From assembly GCA_017893485.1 (NCBI GenBank), contig CM030366.1, positions 74,777,227 to 74,841,226 on the forward strand: a stretch of DNA of 64,000 nucleotides. The letters are read 5' to 3'. The position numbers were made by a program, and so were the translations under genes. Positions 50,226-61,611 of the stretch are shown here, in pieces. The DNA is from Hemerocallis citrina. Lineage: Eukaryota; Streptophyta; Magnoliopsida; Asparagales; Asphodelaceae. Position 1 is the first letter of the stretch, and the number at the start of each line of letters is the position of its first letter. The notes under the pieces were generated by a model. That model had not been told where the DNA came from, made no database searches, and saw only the letters and a list, made by a program, of their open reading frames with translations.

Positions 50226-52582
50226 ATACAACCTAGAGCTAGCTTACCCTCCTACCAGTCTTAAACCATACATCGAGAACGATAGTCGATACTGGCCCTT
50301 TCTCAAAATTCAATTAATCATTATCATTACTTGCCGGTACCTGGGTCTCACCGAGCCTCTAAAATCAACATCTTCTCATGTTCAAAATCATGGGGTACTC
50401 ATACCCTTAGAATTCATATTTTCAATTTTATTTATTCACATCTCAATCAATCCTTTCATTCATTCTTATTTACCAACTATGAAGTAAACACTTCTTGGTT
50501 GATCACACAACCAATAATTCCCTTTAATAATCTACAAAGTTTCTTTGATTAAATAAACCATTTTCATATTCATTTATATTTCAATTATAAATCCAAATTC
50601 TATTCAAAAGATAGATTTATTAGTTTCATAAAAGAGCCTGCTATATATTTGTAGTTAAAATCACCTAGAATCTTCCTCAATTACTTCTTTTAAATTCATT
50701 TGCAAAGTAGTAAGTTCAAAACCAGAAAACTGCAGTTCATGCTACTTGTAAATATCATAGAAAATTATATACTTCATGAAACTTTGTATTCTTTAGATCA
50801 AAATAAAGGTATACAAGTATACTACAATTTCTTAGTTATAAATTTCTCCAAAATATTGTATCAATAACCCTGAATTCTTCGAAATCTACAGGAGGGTCGA
50901 ATTATTGAAATACTGCCACTTGTAAAGTCTTGTAAAATTCATTATAAATTCAGTTCAATGTGAAAATTTGATTTCTTAGACTTTACGGAAAGGTTAAAGA
51001 GTCTACTTCAAGTTCTTAGTTTTGACTTTTCTCAAATTACTTCATCTAAGATGTTGAAATGATCAAATTTCGAAATGTGTACAGATTTCTAGCAACTAGT
51101 CATCTGCCAACCGGTCCTAAGTTTAGATTTTATTAAAATAGTAAACGACATCCGAAAATTATGAAATTTTAAAGAGATATTTCCAACATATACGAGATGT
51201 TTCTATAGAAATTTTAGCTCTAAATTCTATCTAGTTTAATAGATATGATTTTCTGAAGTGCAATTAAAACTTAAAACAACAACTTCCTTTGCATAAATTA
51301 ACAACTTTGTGTATGAATTTATACCAAATTCATCTAATCTAAACATGATATACTAGTATATATGCACCCAATACCACTATAAAAACTCAATCTAAAATTT
51401 CAATTTGTTAATCATGACAATTTTATAATAATATTTCAACTAGCATGCATTTATTTTTGTATCTCACTTCTAGTTATGAATACAACATGCAACATATCAA
51501 ATTAGAGATTTAAAGAACACATGCCACATTTTCAATCATGGAACAATTAGACATGCTTACTACAATATCTAGAAATCAAAAGAAATCACCCACTTTGTTT
51601 TTGATGTAAAAATGAAATAGATTCCTGTAGGAATTGTTCCAAAGCTCCGACCAAGTAAGCCTTCTCCTCCTAGAAATTTACTAACACCAAAAGCTCCTCT
51701 CTTTCTTTCTTTTCTCTTTTTCTTTTGTATCTTTTAGTGTACATTGTTCTTGAATGAGAGAGGTATTTATAGGAATAAATGGGTGAATGAAGAGACACCC
51801 AGTACCCAAAATAATTACCTGCTCACACAAATTAAGCATCCACTCACCAATCCACTACACAAACCCACTCACAAAACCCCTTCTCCTTCCTCCATTGGCC
51901 GACCAACTCTTGGGGTGCACACACGTGCATGTGCACCCCACGTGCACACACTTCTCATTCTTTTAATTATTTGTTATTAATCCATTTGTATGTGTTTGTT
52001 ATATGACAAGTGTATAGGATTAAAAAGTGTTAATTTAAAATGTAGAATAAAATCATGCGCTTCTCTTTTTAATTAATTTTCTTAGTGGGTTGTAAAATAG
52101 ACTTTAGGCCCATGGATTTTAAATTAAAAAAATTTATTACAATTGTGAGAAATAAATGAGAATAAAAATGTAAATCACTATGGAAAATTTTAGGGACTAA
52201 AATACATAAATTTTTACGTGCAAAGCACGTGCAAAATATTAAAAATTAATTTGAGAGAATAAAAAATAGTCAAAATACAAAATACGTAGAACAATAATGT
52301 TACGGATATTTCACGTAACAGAAAATATACATAATGACACGTGTATTGAAAACACGTGCAATGTACGTAAAACACAAAGATTAAAATAAAATATTTGAGT
52401 TGGCTAAAAATAGGATTGAAATGAGTTTTGAGAAAACATGAAACATATAAATAATCAGAATATAAGATATGTATGACATTTATATAAAAATATGTTATGA
52501 ATTTTACTCGTTACTGTACAAAATATACGTGCATAACACACGAGGAAAAAATTGTCATTACTCAATTTTGCGGGGTGTTACA
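50226..52582 (-). repeat. U3/promoter half of solo LTR G
   Basis: No gene seen. Apart from the TATA and CACGTG sites it is AT-rich DNA with many short uninformative frames. Confidence 0.6.
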
Positions 52583-53647
52583 GGATTAGTCTTGATGCTA
52601 TTAAGTCTTTGTAGTGGCATCCTCTTAGGTTTTAAAGCCTCTCTATTCAACCTAGTTTCCGTCCTCAGAATGAAATTCTTTCTAGTTGTTGTTCTTGATT
52701 GGTTAGACTTCAGTTGCATCCTTATCGTTGTGTTTGTTTACAACCCATCTATTTCTGATCTCCGCCATGAATTCTGCAATGAGTTTAAATCTTTTTATTA
52801 TCATATCAATGGTTTCTAGATTTTCTCTGGCGATTTTAACATCACTAGATATAGTCACGAAAGAATTGGCAACTCTTCCAGGATGAGTGATTCCCTTCTT
52901 TTCAATGACTGCATTAGTACTCTAGATAACATTGAACATCCTAATAATAGTAGAGCTTTCACGTGGTCTAATAAGCGTTTAATCCCTTCTATGGCTAAGC
53001 AGAATCGTTGTCTGGTTTCGCAAGACTGGATTTCCACGTTTCATAAGTCTTTTGTTCAAGCTCTTCCTAATCCGAGCTCTGATCACGTCCCTTTTTGCAT
53101 CCACTCCAATTTCAACTTCTCTAAACCTCATAAATTTCGCTTTGAGAAATTCTGGCTCGAAGACCAAAATTTTATGAACATGATCACCAATTGTCTTTCT
53201 TCGGTGGTTAGTTCGCACAGTCTGGCCTGGATTCTTGTTAAACAACACTCTGTCAAAAACGGATGTAAAATTTGGAGAAAGGAAAGATTTAGCAACTCCT
53301 ATGTTTCGAAAAAACTATTTTCTTTTGACTATTCATTCTATTGACCAACTTAAAGAGTTAGGTCCCAACTCTAAGAGTGATAGGAAAAAGTGAATTGAAT
53401 GCAAGAATGACTACAGTTCTCTCCTTCACCTCAATCATATTAAATGGGCACAACGTGCCAAAATTAAATGGCTCAAAGAAGGTGATTGCAACACATCCTT
53501 TTTCCATAACTTCGTGTCTCATAGACAAAGAGTTAATCGTATATCTTCCATTATGGAAGATGATATTAAACTGTGCTCGCTTTCCGAATTCCATTAAGCT
53601 TTTCTCTCCTTCTATAAAAACCTCATCGGTAGTGCATCTTCTTTTTC
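52583..53647 (+). pseudogene. LINE piece 3: endonuclease domain remnant
   Basis: Segments follow the order of an L1 endonuclease: VVVLDW, then a VYNPS-type strand, FSGDFNITRYSHERIG with the GDFN motif, RAFTWSNKR with the usual TW-N, MAKQNRCLVSQDW and ALPNPSSDHVPF with the SDH motif. A TAG lies just before the FSGDFN segment, and further stops follow 53340. The reverse transcriptase is not in the window; the LINE is cut at about 53647 by an LTR fragment. Confidence 0.82.
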
Positions 53648-54161
53648 TATATTACATGGCACTAATGCGCACTTGTTCGGATTCTATGCATCCCATACTA
53701 CAAAGGTCGGAGGGCAAACCCTTAATCGTTCTTCATCTTGAAGGGTGGATCCCTCGCTATGACTTAAATTACTACGGTAACTACGGTAACTACGGCAAGT
53801 TTCCTAGATATTCTATGAGATACGAGCCCATATACAGATAGCCTGGAGGGGAATTCCACGTCATGACACGCATCATGTAGACAGCCTATGGACAATTCAA
53901 CCTCTGTCATTGGACTATGGCACTACACCAAACATCCCACAAGCATCGCTACGGTCCTGATAATTTCGGAGATGTGTTCACATCATTACATGACGCATCA
54001 TATAGACAGCCTGTGAACACTCTCACACTGTAGTTCCGAGGCCCTCATACTTATATTTTTCTCTTACTTTCATTACATCTTCACTATATGTTTAATCCTT
54101 AGTTATTTGAATCCTGAATAAAATCAACACTATAGAGTTAGCGCTTTCTCTATACTGGTCT
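53648..54161 (-). mobile_element. LTR fragment (Tekay-like), target of element H
   Basis: The reverse complement of the 3' third of LTRs F and H, e.g. the actaatgcgcacttgttcgg stretch and the caagcatcgct/ggcgacgct region. It lacks its TG end at the left. It stops at GGTCT (54157-54161), directly before element H. By comparison with H it should continue beyond the window's right edge after H. Confidence 0.78.
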
Positions 54162-54726
54162 TGTAATACCCTAAACTTTCATTTTAAGAGAAATATTGAT
54201 TTTCACGTGTTGTGCACGTGAAAATTTCAGATGTATATTTATTTATTTATTTTTATATATAAAATTTCTTTTGGTAGTATGAACAATTATTTTCTTCCTT
54301 TCCTTTATTTTCCTAAAAGCCTATTTTGTAAAGCCTAAAACATTATTTTCTTATTTTGAGCCCACTTTAATAATTTATTATTTTATTATTTTGACGCACA
54401 AGTCTAAGCCCACTATTTGCGAAGCCCACAAATTTAATTAATCATTTAAATTGTTACACTTGTCATGTAGACACAATTTGTGAACAATTGATTAATTAAA
54501 AATTGTACAAATTTCAAATGGGGGGTACTAAAGGGCACGTGCATGCACGTAGTGTGCATTGCACACCTATGGGAGGCCGGTTTGTGCATGGAGAAGATGG
54601 GGAGTGGATGTGTGTGTGCATGGATAGTTATTTGATTGTGGGTGGTTGCTACAACTTTCCCTCCTATCCTAGCCATCCATCTTTAACCATCTAAAACCCT
54701 AGCCCTCCAATCCATCCTAGAACTAG

Positions 54727-54734
54727 TATAAAAA
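54727..54734 (+). promoter_or_regulatory. TATA box of element H 5' LTR
   Basis: TATAAAAA in an LTR, about 565 bp from its start. The 3' LTR has TATAAA at 62179-62184. Confidence 0.7.
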
Positions 54735-55654
54735 CCCCCACCTACATGTATTCTACACTAAGAAATTATTGAAAGAAAGAATTTATATAGGAGAGAATTA
54801 CATAAGAGAGTATATAGTTTGAGTTTTCTTTGGTGTGTCCCAACATTGGAGGCCGGCCCATCCCATCCACAAGAGAGCTCTCGGTTTTGGCAAGGGAGCA
54901 AGGAGGAGGAATTTTGCATCACAATCTAGGAGGAGAAGGCTACTCTCTCGCATTCTAGGAGACTCTAGGAGCTTTTAATTGGTTTTTCTCCAAAGAGGTG
55001 GGTGTTTCTCATTGCTTCTAATATTAGAATGCATGCTAGGTATGTTTTAAATGAAATTATGTGAATTAACTACTAAGAGTTTGGAACCATGTTTGTTTAA
55101 TTAAAGTATTAAAGTAGAGTGGTAATATTAGAGATAAATTGATGGAATGATTACTAAGAGATAAATTTTAATTTTTGTAGTAGAATTCTCCATTTTATAT
55201 GTGCCATATGAATGTTAGAATAAATGAAAAATATTGTATTTGTAAACAAATGATTGAATGCATCATGTGTAAATTAGTGGCTAAAGATAGAAGTTTTATT
55301 CATTAGAAAAGATGATTTTGTGTTCTAAAAACATAGTAGTTGTCAATAAGCAAAAGAACAATAATGTAGTTATTTTTGTGGGAACCTATCTTTAATCATG
55401 AAGAATTATGCTTTAGTTCTCAAATGTCAAAATTATGAACATGGAATACAAACTAGGGCTAAAATGCATGTTTGAAAGAGTTAAAAATACGTATAAAAAT
55501 ACTGGTTGCTGTAGATTTGGGTGTATTTTAATTCTGGAAAATTTTTGTTTTCAAAAGAGGAGAAAAAGAGACAATTTTTGTTTTGAGACTTCATGAATTA
55601 TAGCTATGAACAGAGAGCAAAATCAAAACCCAAATTAATTACTTTCAAAACGAA

Positions 55655-55735
55655 ATGGCCACTTAGACCAACTGGTCGGTACAACTTTCGATCGCTACAG
55701 TAAAGAGGAGGTCTCGGGTTTGATACTCAGGCTTT
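55655..55735 (+). promoter_or_regulatory. tRNA-like module 1 in element H 5' LTR
   Basis: A-box-like CTTAGACCAACTGGTCGGTA and B-box-like CGGGTTTGATACTC, about 40 bases apart, like a tRNA-derived sequence. Copied in the 3' LTR at about 63130-63210. Confidence 0.6.
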
Positions 55736-55795
55736 TCGTTTATTTTTTTGTTAAACATTCGATTTGCCGAGAGTCGATACTTAGGGATTATAACC

Positions 55796-55890
55796 CCTAG
55801 TTATATCGCCTTGGGGCTTTGGCGTGTTGGTCTTGTGCACTGTCTATTGGGCCGCTGGTTGTGGGTTCGAATCCGATTGGGGGTTTGGAT
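55796..55890 (+). promoter_or_regulatory. tRNA-like module 2 in element H 5' LTR
   Basis: A strong B-box-like GTGGGTTCGAATCCG preceded by a weak A-box candidate (ttggcgtgttggtc). Copied at about 63275-63362. Confidence 0.55.
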
Positions 55891-57472
55891 TTAAAAAAAT
55901 GTTTTTTATGGGATTTTAATTAAATTGAGTTTTAAAAAATAGATTAAAAAATGGGGAAAATATGAAATTAATTACTGAAAATTATTTGGACTTTGTGACG
56001 AAAATTTGTATAACTTTTGATAAAATGTAATTAAGAAATTGGGGCTTTTTGCAAGAAAGGACTTCTTTTTAAAATTTAATTTGTCCTTTTAAATAAAAGA
56101 AAAATAAATGAGATTTTTGAGTTATAAAGATGAAAATTAGTAATGAGGAAATTTTGAAAGTGTGATTGGTGTAATTAATTGGACTTATAACTTGTGCTTG
56201 TAGTAAGATTTTGAAATGAGAATAATAGATTTTTGAAATAAATGAATTACGGATTACTACTAGTTGAAACTTATTCTTACGCATAAATTGCACGTGAAGT
56301 TGACTTATTGATTGTGATGAGTTATGAAAGATGTGAATACATGAATACTATGCTTATGAAAACATGAATTGTGATTAATCATGAAAAGACCTTATGAGTA
56401 TGAAAAGCTCGATGTTGTAATTATGAGTTGATATTGAGAATTAGGGTGTAGCCAAGCCTTATACCGGCAATAAAATAAATATGGAAATAATATTTGAAAT
56501 GAGAAGACCAAGGTTTGGGTCATGTAAAATCAATGAATAAGACCGGTATAGTGGGAGTGTTACACTCTAAGGGTTTAATTTTATTCATGATTCAATTAAG
56601 GATTAGATACATAGTGAAGATGTGATGAAAGTAAGAGAAAAATATTGAGTATGAGGGCCATTGGATTGGCTGCGTGAGAGTATTCACAGGATGTCCCATG
56701 ATGCTTCATGATAGGGCATGGATACTGCTCCAGAGTACCGTTCTGGTGGCGACGCTCGTAGGGTGTTTGAAGACTGCGGGTGGTGTCATGTCTGTGGTAG
56801 GAGCTGAATTACCACAGGATACCTGCATGATGAGTCATGTGACAGTGCGTTGGGATTCCCTCCAGGGGACCTAGACATGAGTTCGTAGGTCAGAAAACAT
56901 CTAGGATACTTACCACAATTGCAGTAGTAGATTAAGTCATGACGAGGGATTGAACCCTACAAGATGAAGAACGATTAAGGGCTTGCCCTCGGACCTATGT
57001 AGTATGGGTTGCATAGACTTTGAACAAGTGCGCATTAGTGTCATATAATACAAATAATTGCATTAAGGACTAAGTGCACATTCACAACACGACATCAATA
57101 GGATAGTCCCTTTAGCTTTGTTTGTGAACAAGTTTGTGGTTTGCTAAGTATTGAGAATCATTATACTAATTTCGGCATAAAGAGGATGACCATGTATAAT
57201 ATTTCATCAGTTGAATGAACTGACGTGCCTACAGTTTTACATGCAGGGTAAAGACGCTTGACACAATTGAAGTATACATGTTGCTGAAGATTGATTTAAA
57301 TGTTGTTTCATATAATTTATTGTAAAATTGCTTCTGCTGTAAAAATGTAAAGGTGTAATGTAACTCTGATGTAAGAAATATTTTATTTCCTTGTAAAATT
57401 GTATGAAAGAAGTGTAAAGATCTTGTGGAACTTTGAATTCCGTTGTATTTTAGAATTCGGGGTGTTACAGAG

Positions 57473-57484
57473 TGGTATCAGAGC
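57473..57484 (+). promoter_or_regulatory. Primer binding site of element H (tRNA-iMet)
   Basis: TGGTATCAGAGC, a perfect complement to the 3' end of initiator tRNA-Met, three bases after the LTR. Confidence 0.95.
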
Positions 57485-57626
57485 ACGCTTCTAAATAGTA
57501 CAAATTTATAAGGAACGACACCCTAGAAGTGGACATTATAGTGTGAGTTAAGTCTAGAGATTTAAATCTAAGTCACTTATATTTGTGTTGCTCAATGATT
57601 TATGCTTCTTCTTCTCTATCTTTAAG

Positions 57627-58034
57627 ATGGCGAACCACTTCGACCCAGCTGGAGATGACAATTGGCACATCAATGAGGAAGATTACTACCCCAGGCAAGC
57701 TGATTCAGACGAAGAGGATCCCGAAGAAGTGGAAGAGGAATGGCCTGAGTCTCGAGAGATCACTCCACCTCCGGATTCTTCCGATGATTCTTCTGACGAA
57801 GAGGAACCAGTTCCGGGTAATCTCATTGTGTCTCTTCAGAGGCAGGTACAGACTCTACGGGAGAGAGTCGGACTACTATAGGCTCAATTGGCGAAACGCA
57901 AGGATGATTTTGCAGTTCTCAGTCATTGTGTTTAGGAACTCGAGAAGAGAAAAAACATGACTGATGTACTGAAGGAGGAAGTAGAGGAACTACGGTAAGA
58001 GCTTCGTGAAGCCAAGAGGAACCGTAGGAGTTAG
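57627..58034 (+). pseudogene. Acidic coiled-coil leader ORF upstream of gag in element H
   Basis: It starts at ATG 57627 with MANHFDP. The first 84 codons are strongly acidic (runs of D and E), then leucine-heptad, charged sequence follows (LIVSLQRQVQTLRERVGLL) until TAG 57879-57881. The same frame continues past further stops to about 58034 with Glu/Lys-rich coiled-coil character. It is separate from gag, which starts at 58179. I do not recognise a named family. Confidence 0.6.
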
Positions 58035-58178
58035 ACAGTTGTATCATTTACTACTTCCATTTTGATGTTAGAAATGTTTTAAATTCGAATGTATAAAGTT
58101 TGAAATTTAATTAAATGAAAAGTTGACTTAAAAGTTCATGTTTATACTTCGAATTTAATGGATCTTTTGCATCAGAAT

Positions 58179-59133
58179 ATGGCTGGAAGATGAGCTAAAA
58201 ATGGTGAAGGTCTGGACTTGGAAACGGAGCTAGCGAGGGTTTATCAGACACTCAATGTCGTTGCCATGAATCAGAATTAGGGAAGGGTGCCTACGGATCC
58301 AGTACCCGAAGCAATCAAACTCGTGGAATCATTTAAACAGATGAAACCACTTGTGTTTAAGGGAAAGTCAGACCCTGACACGACTAACAATTGGATCCGA
58401 TAGGTAGAGACTATCTTCAAAGGCTTGGAGACTCCGGAGGGCAGCAAGGTGAAGTTGCCAACACTGCAATTCGAGAAGGATACGGCTGTGTGGTGGCAGT
58501 CGATGAAGCGGACGATGGGAGACTTGGTTCTTGGCTGAGAGGAATTCTTGGAGGAATTTCGCAGTCATTATTTTTCCTCAGACGTCCAGGAGAAGAAGGC
58601 CATGGAGTTTCTGTCACTACAGTAGGGCAGCATGTCGGTCAGGGAGTATGAGACCAGATTCACTCAGCTCTCAAGGTATGCACCTGAATTGGTGATGGAT
58701 GAGGCGAAGAAGGATCGAAAGTTCGAGCATGGGTTGAGGCCGAGTTTGAGATCCAGGATGATACCCCTCGGTATCAGGAGGTTTGACATGCTGGTCAAAT
58801 GAGTAGCAGTCACGGAGGCGGACATGGAGCAGTTCCACGCTGTTCAGAATCGGAGGAACATCTGGAATGCGGGGAAGAGGCCCGCAGTGGCTGGCAATGC
58901 CAGGGGACAGCCACCAGCTCAAAGGTTCAAGCCTACGGGGTGCGAACGCTGTTCAAGTGGCAGGAAGACCCGGGAATACTTGGGCGAGACCTCCAGTGAC
59001 TTGTTTCAACTATGGAGAGACAGGCCATTACAAGTCTCATTGCCCCCAAACTGCAGGATGTCGTCCGCAACGGACCAACTTAGCAGGCCGGGAAGAAGCC
59101 ATACCAGTAGGGGCGAGTTTTTGCCTTGACTGA
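58179..59133 (+). pseudogene. Gag of element H, broken
   Basis: ATG 58179 opens a frame with the plant retrotransposon gag pattern: PLVFKGKSDPDTTNNWI, a VWWQSMKR tract and SVREYETRFTQLSRYAPELV. In-frame stops are TGA 58191, TAG 58278, TAG 58401, TGA 58536, TAG 58623 and TGA 58800. A frameshift before about 58930 moves the zinc knuckle to another frame, where it reads CFNYGETGHYKSHC with Tyr in place of the second Cys. Gag cannot be made. Confidence 0.9.
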
Positions 59134-59144
59134 AGCTGATGCTG

Positions 59145-59690
59145 ATGAGGTGGATCACGTCATCACTGGTACGAGGGAGGATGTTTAGGAATGTTTTCTA
59201 TTGTCGCTTTTTCTCGTTAATTGGTGAACTGTTATATGACGAGTGTATGTTATGTAACAGGAGAACTTATTTTGAATGGAAAGAAAGCTGTTGTTTTGTT
59301 CGACACTGGATCCTCTCATATTTTTGTATCACCTAAATTTTCTAAAGTTCTCAGAGTCAAACCGAAGATATTTTCAGGCAAGGTTTTAGCAGTAGCTACT
59401 CCGTCAAGGGAGATTCTAACCACTGATCGGTACTATGCTGACTGCGAAATCGTGATTAGGAATAGAATTTTCGGGATCGATCTGATCGAGCTGAATGTTT
59501 TGGGAGTTGATGTTATCATTGGCATTGATTGGATGTCGGTGTACAGTGCGAACATCGAGTGTAAGACCAAGACAGTAACAGTGAAGGCTCCATTTGGACC
59601 TGAAGTCACTTTCCAAAGGAAGAGGAGATATTCAGATTTGGTTGCTGCTATCAGCCAGAAGAGAGGGATTCCTGTAGAGGTCAGCAGATT
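59145..59690 (+). pseudogene. Aspartic protease of element H
   Basis: The frame from 59221 contains VVLFDTGSSHIFVS with the intact DTG active site and the later VIIGIDWMS strand. It lies in a different frame from the downstream reverse transcriptase because of a frameshift near 59640-59700. Stops at about 59190 and upstream separate it from gag. Confidence 0.87.
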
Positions 59691-59693
59691 CCT

Positions 59694-60434
59694 GTGGTTC
59701 GGGATTATCCGACTGTGTTCTTGGAAGATTTTCCTGGGTTACCCCCGCATCGTGATGTGGAGTTCAACATCACTATTCAGCCAGGGTGTGCACCTATTTC
59801 TAAGATACCGTACAGGACGGCGCCTATGGAGCAGGATGAGATCAAACGGCAAATTGAGGAACTGTTGGAGAATGACTTTATTCAACCGAGTGCGTCACCT
59901 TGGGGAGCGCCGGTGCTTTTGGTAAAGAAGAAGGATGGTTCGATGAGGATGTGCATCGATTACCGAGAGCTGAATAAGGTCACTGTTCAGAATAAGTATC
60001 TGATTCCACGAATTGATGACTTGTTCAATCGTCTACAAGGAGCAGCTATTTTCTCCAAAATAGATCTTCGATCAGGATATCATCAAGTTTGAGTGAAAGC
60101 TGAAGACGTGCATAAGACTGCGTTTAGAACTCGACATGGGCATTACGAATTCTTAGTTATGCCGTTTGGAATGATGAATGCACCTGCAATCTTTATGGAC
60201 ATGATGAACAGAGTTCTGAGGCCGTTCATTGATTCTTTCATCGTGGTATTTATCGACGATATTATCGTGTACTCCAAGTTGGAGGAGGAGCACACGGAGC
60301 ATCTGGCAGCAGTTTTGAGGAAGTTTCAAGAGCTTGAGTTGTATGCCAAGTTGTCCAAGTGTGATTTCTGGAAATCTGAAGTGGCATTCCTAGGTCGCAT
60401 CCTTTCTAAGGAGGGAGTGGCAACTAATCCTTAG
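59694..60434 (+). pseudogene. Reverse transcriptase of element H
   Basis: Hallmarks in order: [38 protein letters not shown], and the catalytic FIDDIIVYS in place of YVDD, as in many Ty3 elements. TGA 60090-60092 follows HQV where Arg is usual, and TAG 60432-60434 precedes the connection domain where Gln is usual. The frame continues otherwise unbroken, so decay is recent. Confidence 0.93.
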
Positions 60435-61076
60435 AAGATAGAGACAGTGAGAGATTGGGCAAGGCCTACTACAGTGAAGGAAATCTGGAGTTTCCTTGGG
60501 CTAATTGGATACTACAGAAGATTCATCCAGGGCTACGCTCAGATAGCCGTGCTGCTCACTGGTCTGACAAAGAAGAATGTGAACTTCAAGTGGACCGAAC
60601 AGTGCAAGGCAAGCTTTCAGGAGTTGAAAGAGAGGCTGACTACTGCTTCCATTTTGGCTTTGCCTAGAGCAGGTATTGAGTATGATGTCTACAGCGATGC
60701 TTCACATCGTGGGCTTGGTTGTGTCTTAACGCAAAAAGGAAAAGTAATCGCTTATGGGTCTAGGCAACTAAGACCGCATGAGAAGAATTATCCGACTCAT
60801 GATCTAGAGTTAGCTGTGATTATCTTCGCCTTAAAGCAATGGAGACACTATGTGTATGGTGAGAAGCTGAACATGTACACAGACCATAAAAACTTGAAGT
60901 ACATCTATCAACAGAAGGATCTGAACCTGAGGCAAAGGAGATGGCTGGAGGTACTTAAAGGCATTCGTCCGAAGATTAAGTATCATCTTGGGAAGGCTAA
61001 TGTTGTTGCTGATGCACTTAGCCGCAAGAGCAGTCTGGCGAGTTTGATTACAACTCAAAGGCAGCTGGCAAAAGAC
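60435..61076 (+). pseudogene. RNase H of element H
   Basis: The frame is open from 60435. [13 protein letters not shown] links RT to RNase [16 protein letters not shown], the [11 protein letters not shown] stretch, [10 protein letters not shown] and [10 protein letters not shown] mark the RNase H domain. No stop or frameshift within this part. Confidence 0.92.
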
Positions 61077-61532
61077 CTATGCAGACAACCGGAGAGGGAC
61101 CTTGAGTTTGAGGTTGGTGACTTTGTTTTTCTGATGGTATTGCCCAGCAAAGGCGTGATCCGATTTGGCAAGGGTGGAAAGTTAGCCCCAAGGTTCAAAG
61201 GCCCGTATAATATATTGAAAAGGATCGGGAAAACTGCTTACCTGCTTGAGTTACCGGAAGAGTTGTCTCAGGTGCACAATATCTTTCATGTGTCTATGCT
61301 GAGAGGTTACATTCCAAATTCAAGTCATCATTTGCCTGAAGTGCCAGAGGGTTTGCAGTTAGATCTGAGTTACAATGAGCTTGCAGTTGAGATTGTTAAT
61401 CGTCGGGAGAAAGTCTTGAGGAATAAGACGTTACCGATGGTCAAGGTAGTCTGGAGAAACCAGTCGGTTGAAGAGGCTACTTGGGAATCTAAGGAGATGA
61501 TGATGAAGGATCATCTTGAGCTCTATGTTTGA
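61077..61532 (+). pseudogene. Integrase C-terminal region with chromodomain, core deleted
   Basis: Directly after RNase H (break near 61077) the frame jumps to the integrase C-terminal part: [26 protein letters not shown] and [14 protein letters not shown]. The His-Cys zinc domain and the DDE core are missing. Then [20 protein letters not shown] and a [12 protein letters not shown] stretch form a chromodomain, which in chromoviruses steers integration to particular chromatin. Ends at TGA 61530-61532. Confidence 0.88.
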
Positions 61533-61598
61533 TTGTATTTTCTTCTTGTGTTTTGTTTTCTCACTCTTTAATTGTAGTTCTAGAGACGGAACTATTCT

Positions 61599-61611
61599 AA
61601 GGAGGGAGTGT
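61599..61611 (+). promoter_or_regulatory. Polypurine tract of element H
   Basis: aaggagggagtgt directly before the 3' LTR. Confidence 0.88.

Larger units (their letters stand above)
45234..52582 (-). mobile_element. Solo LTR G (Tekay-like), interrupted by C2 and a MITE
   Basis: It starts TGTAACACCCCG and ends GGGGTGTTACA with identical GGATT on both sides (45229-45233 and 52583-52587). Its left end on + is the reverse complement of the 3' end of LTRs F and H, so it lies on -. Its own sequence is about 3.3 kb after removal of C2 (46073-49746) and the MITE (49813-50216). A TATAAATA on the - strand lies at 51764-51771, with CACGTG palindromes at 51922, 51939 and 52226. Confidence 0.9.
54162..57469 (+). 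repeat. 5' LTR of element H
   Basis: 3308 bp, TGTAATACCC to GGTGTTACA. A TATA box TATAAAAA lies at 54727-54734. CACGTG palindromes lie at 54204, 54215 and 54536. Two tRNA-like modules lie at 55655-55735 and 55796-55890. Transcription would start just after the TATA box and run into gag. Confidence 0.93.

Noticed and set aside
56069..56293. 74-codon ORF repeated at 63547-63771
   Set aside because: The duplication reflects the two LTRs of element H; the peptide has no recognisable features.
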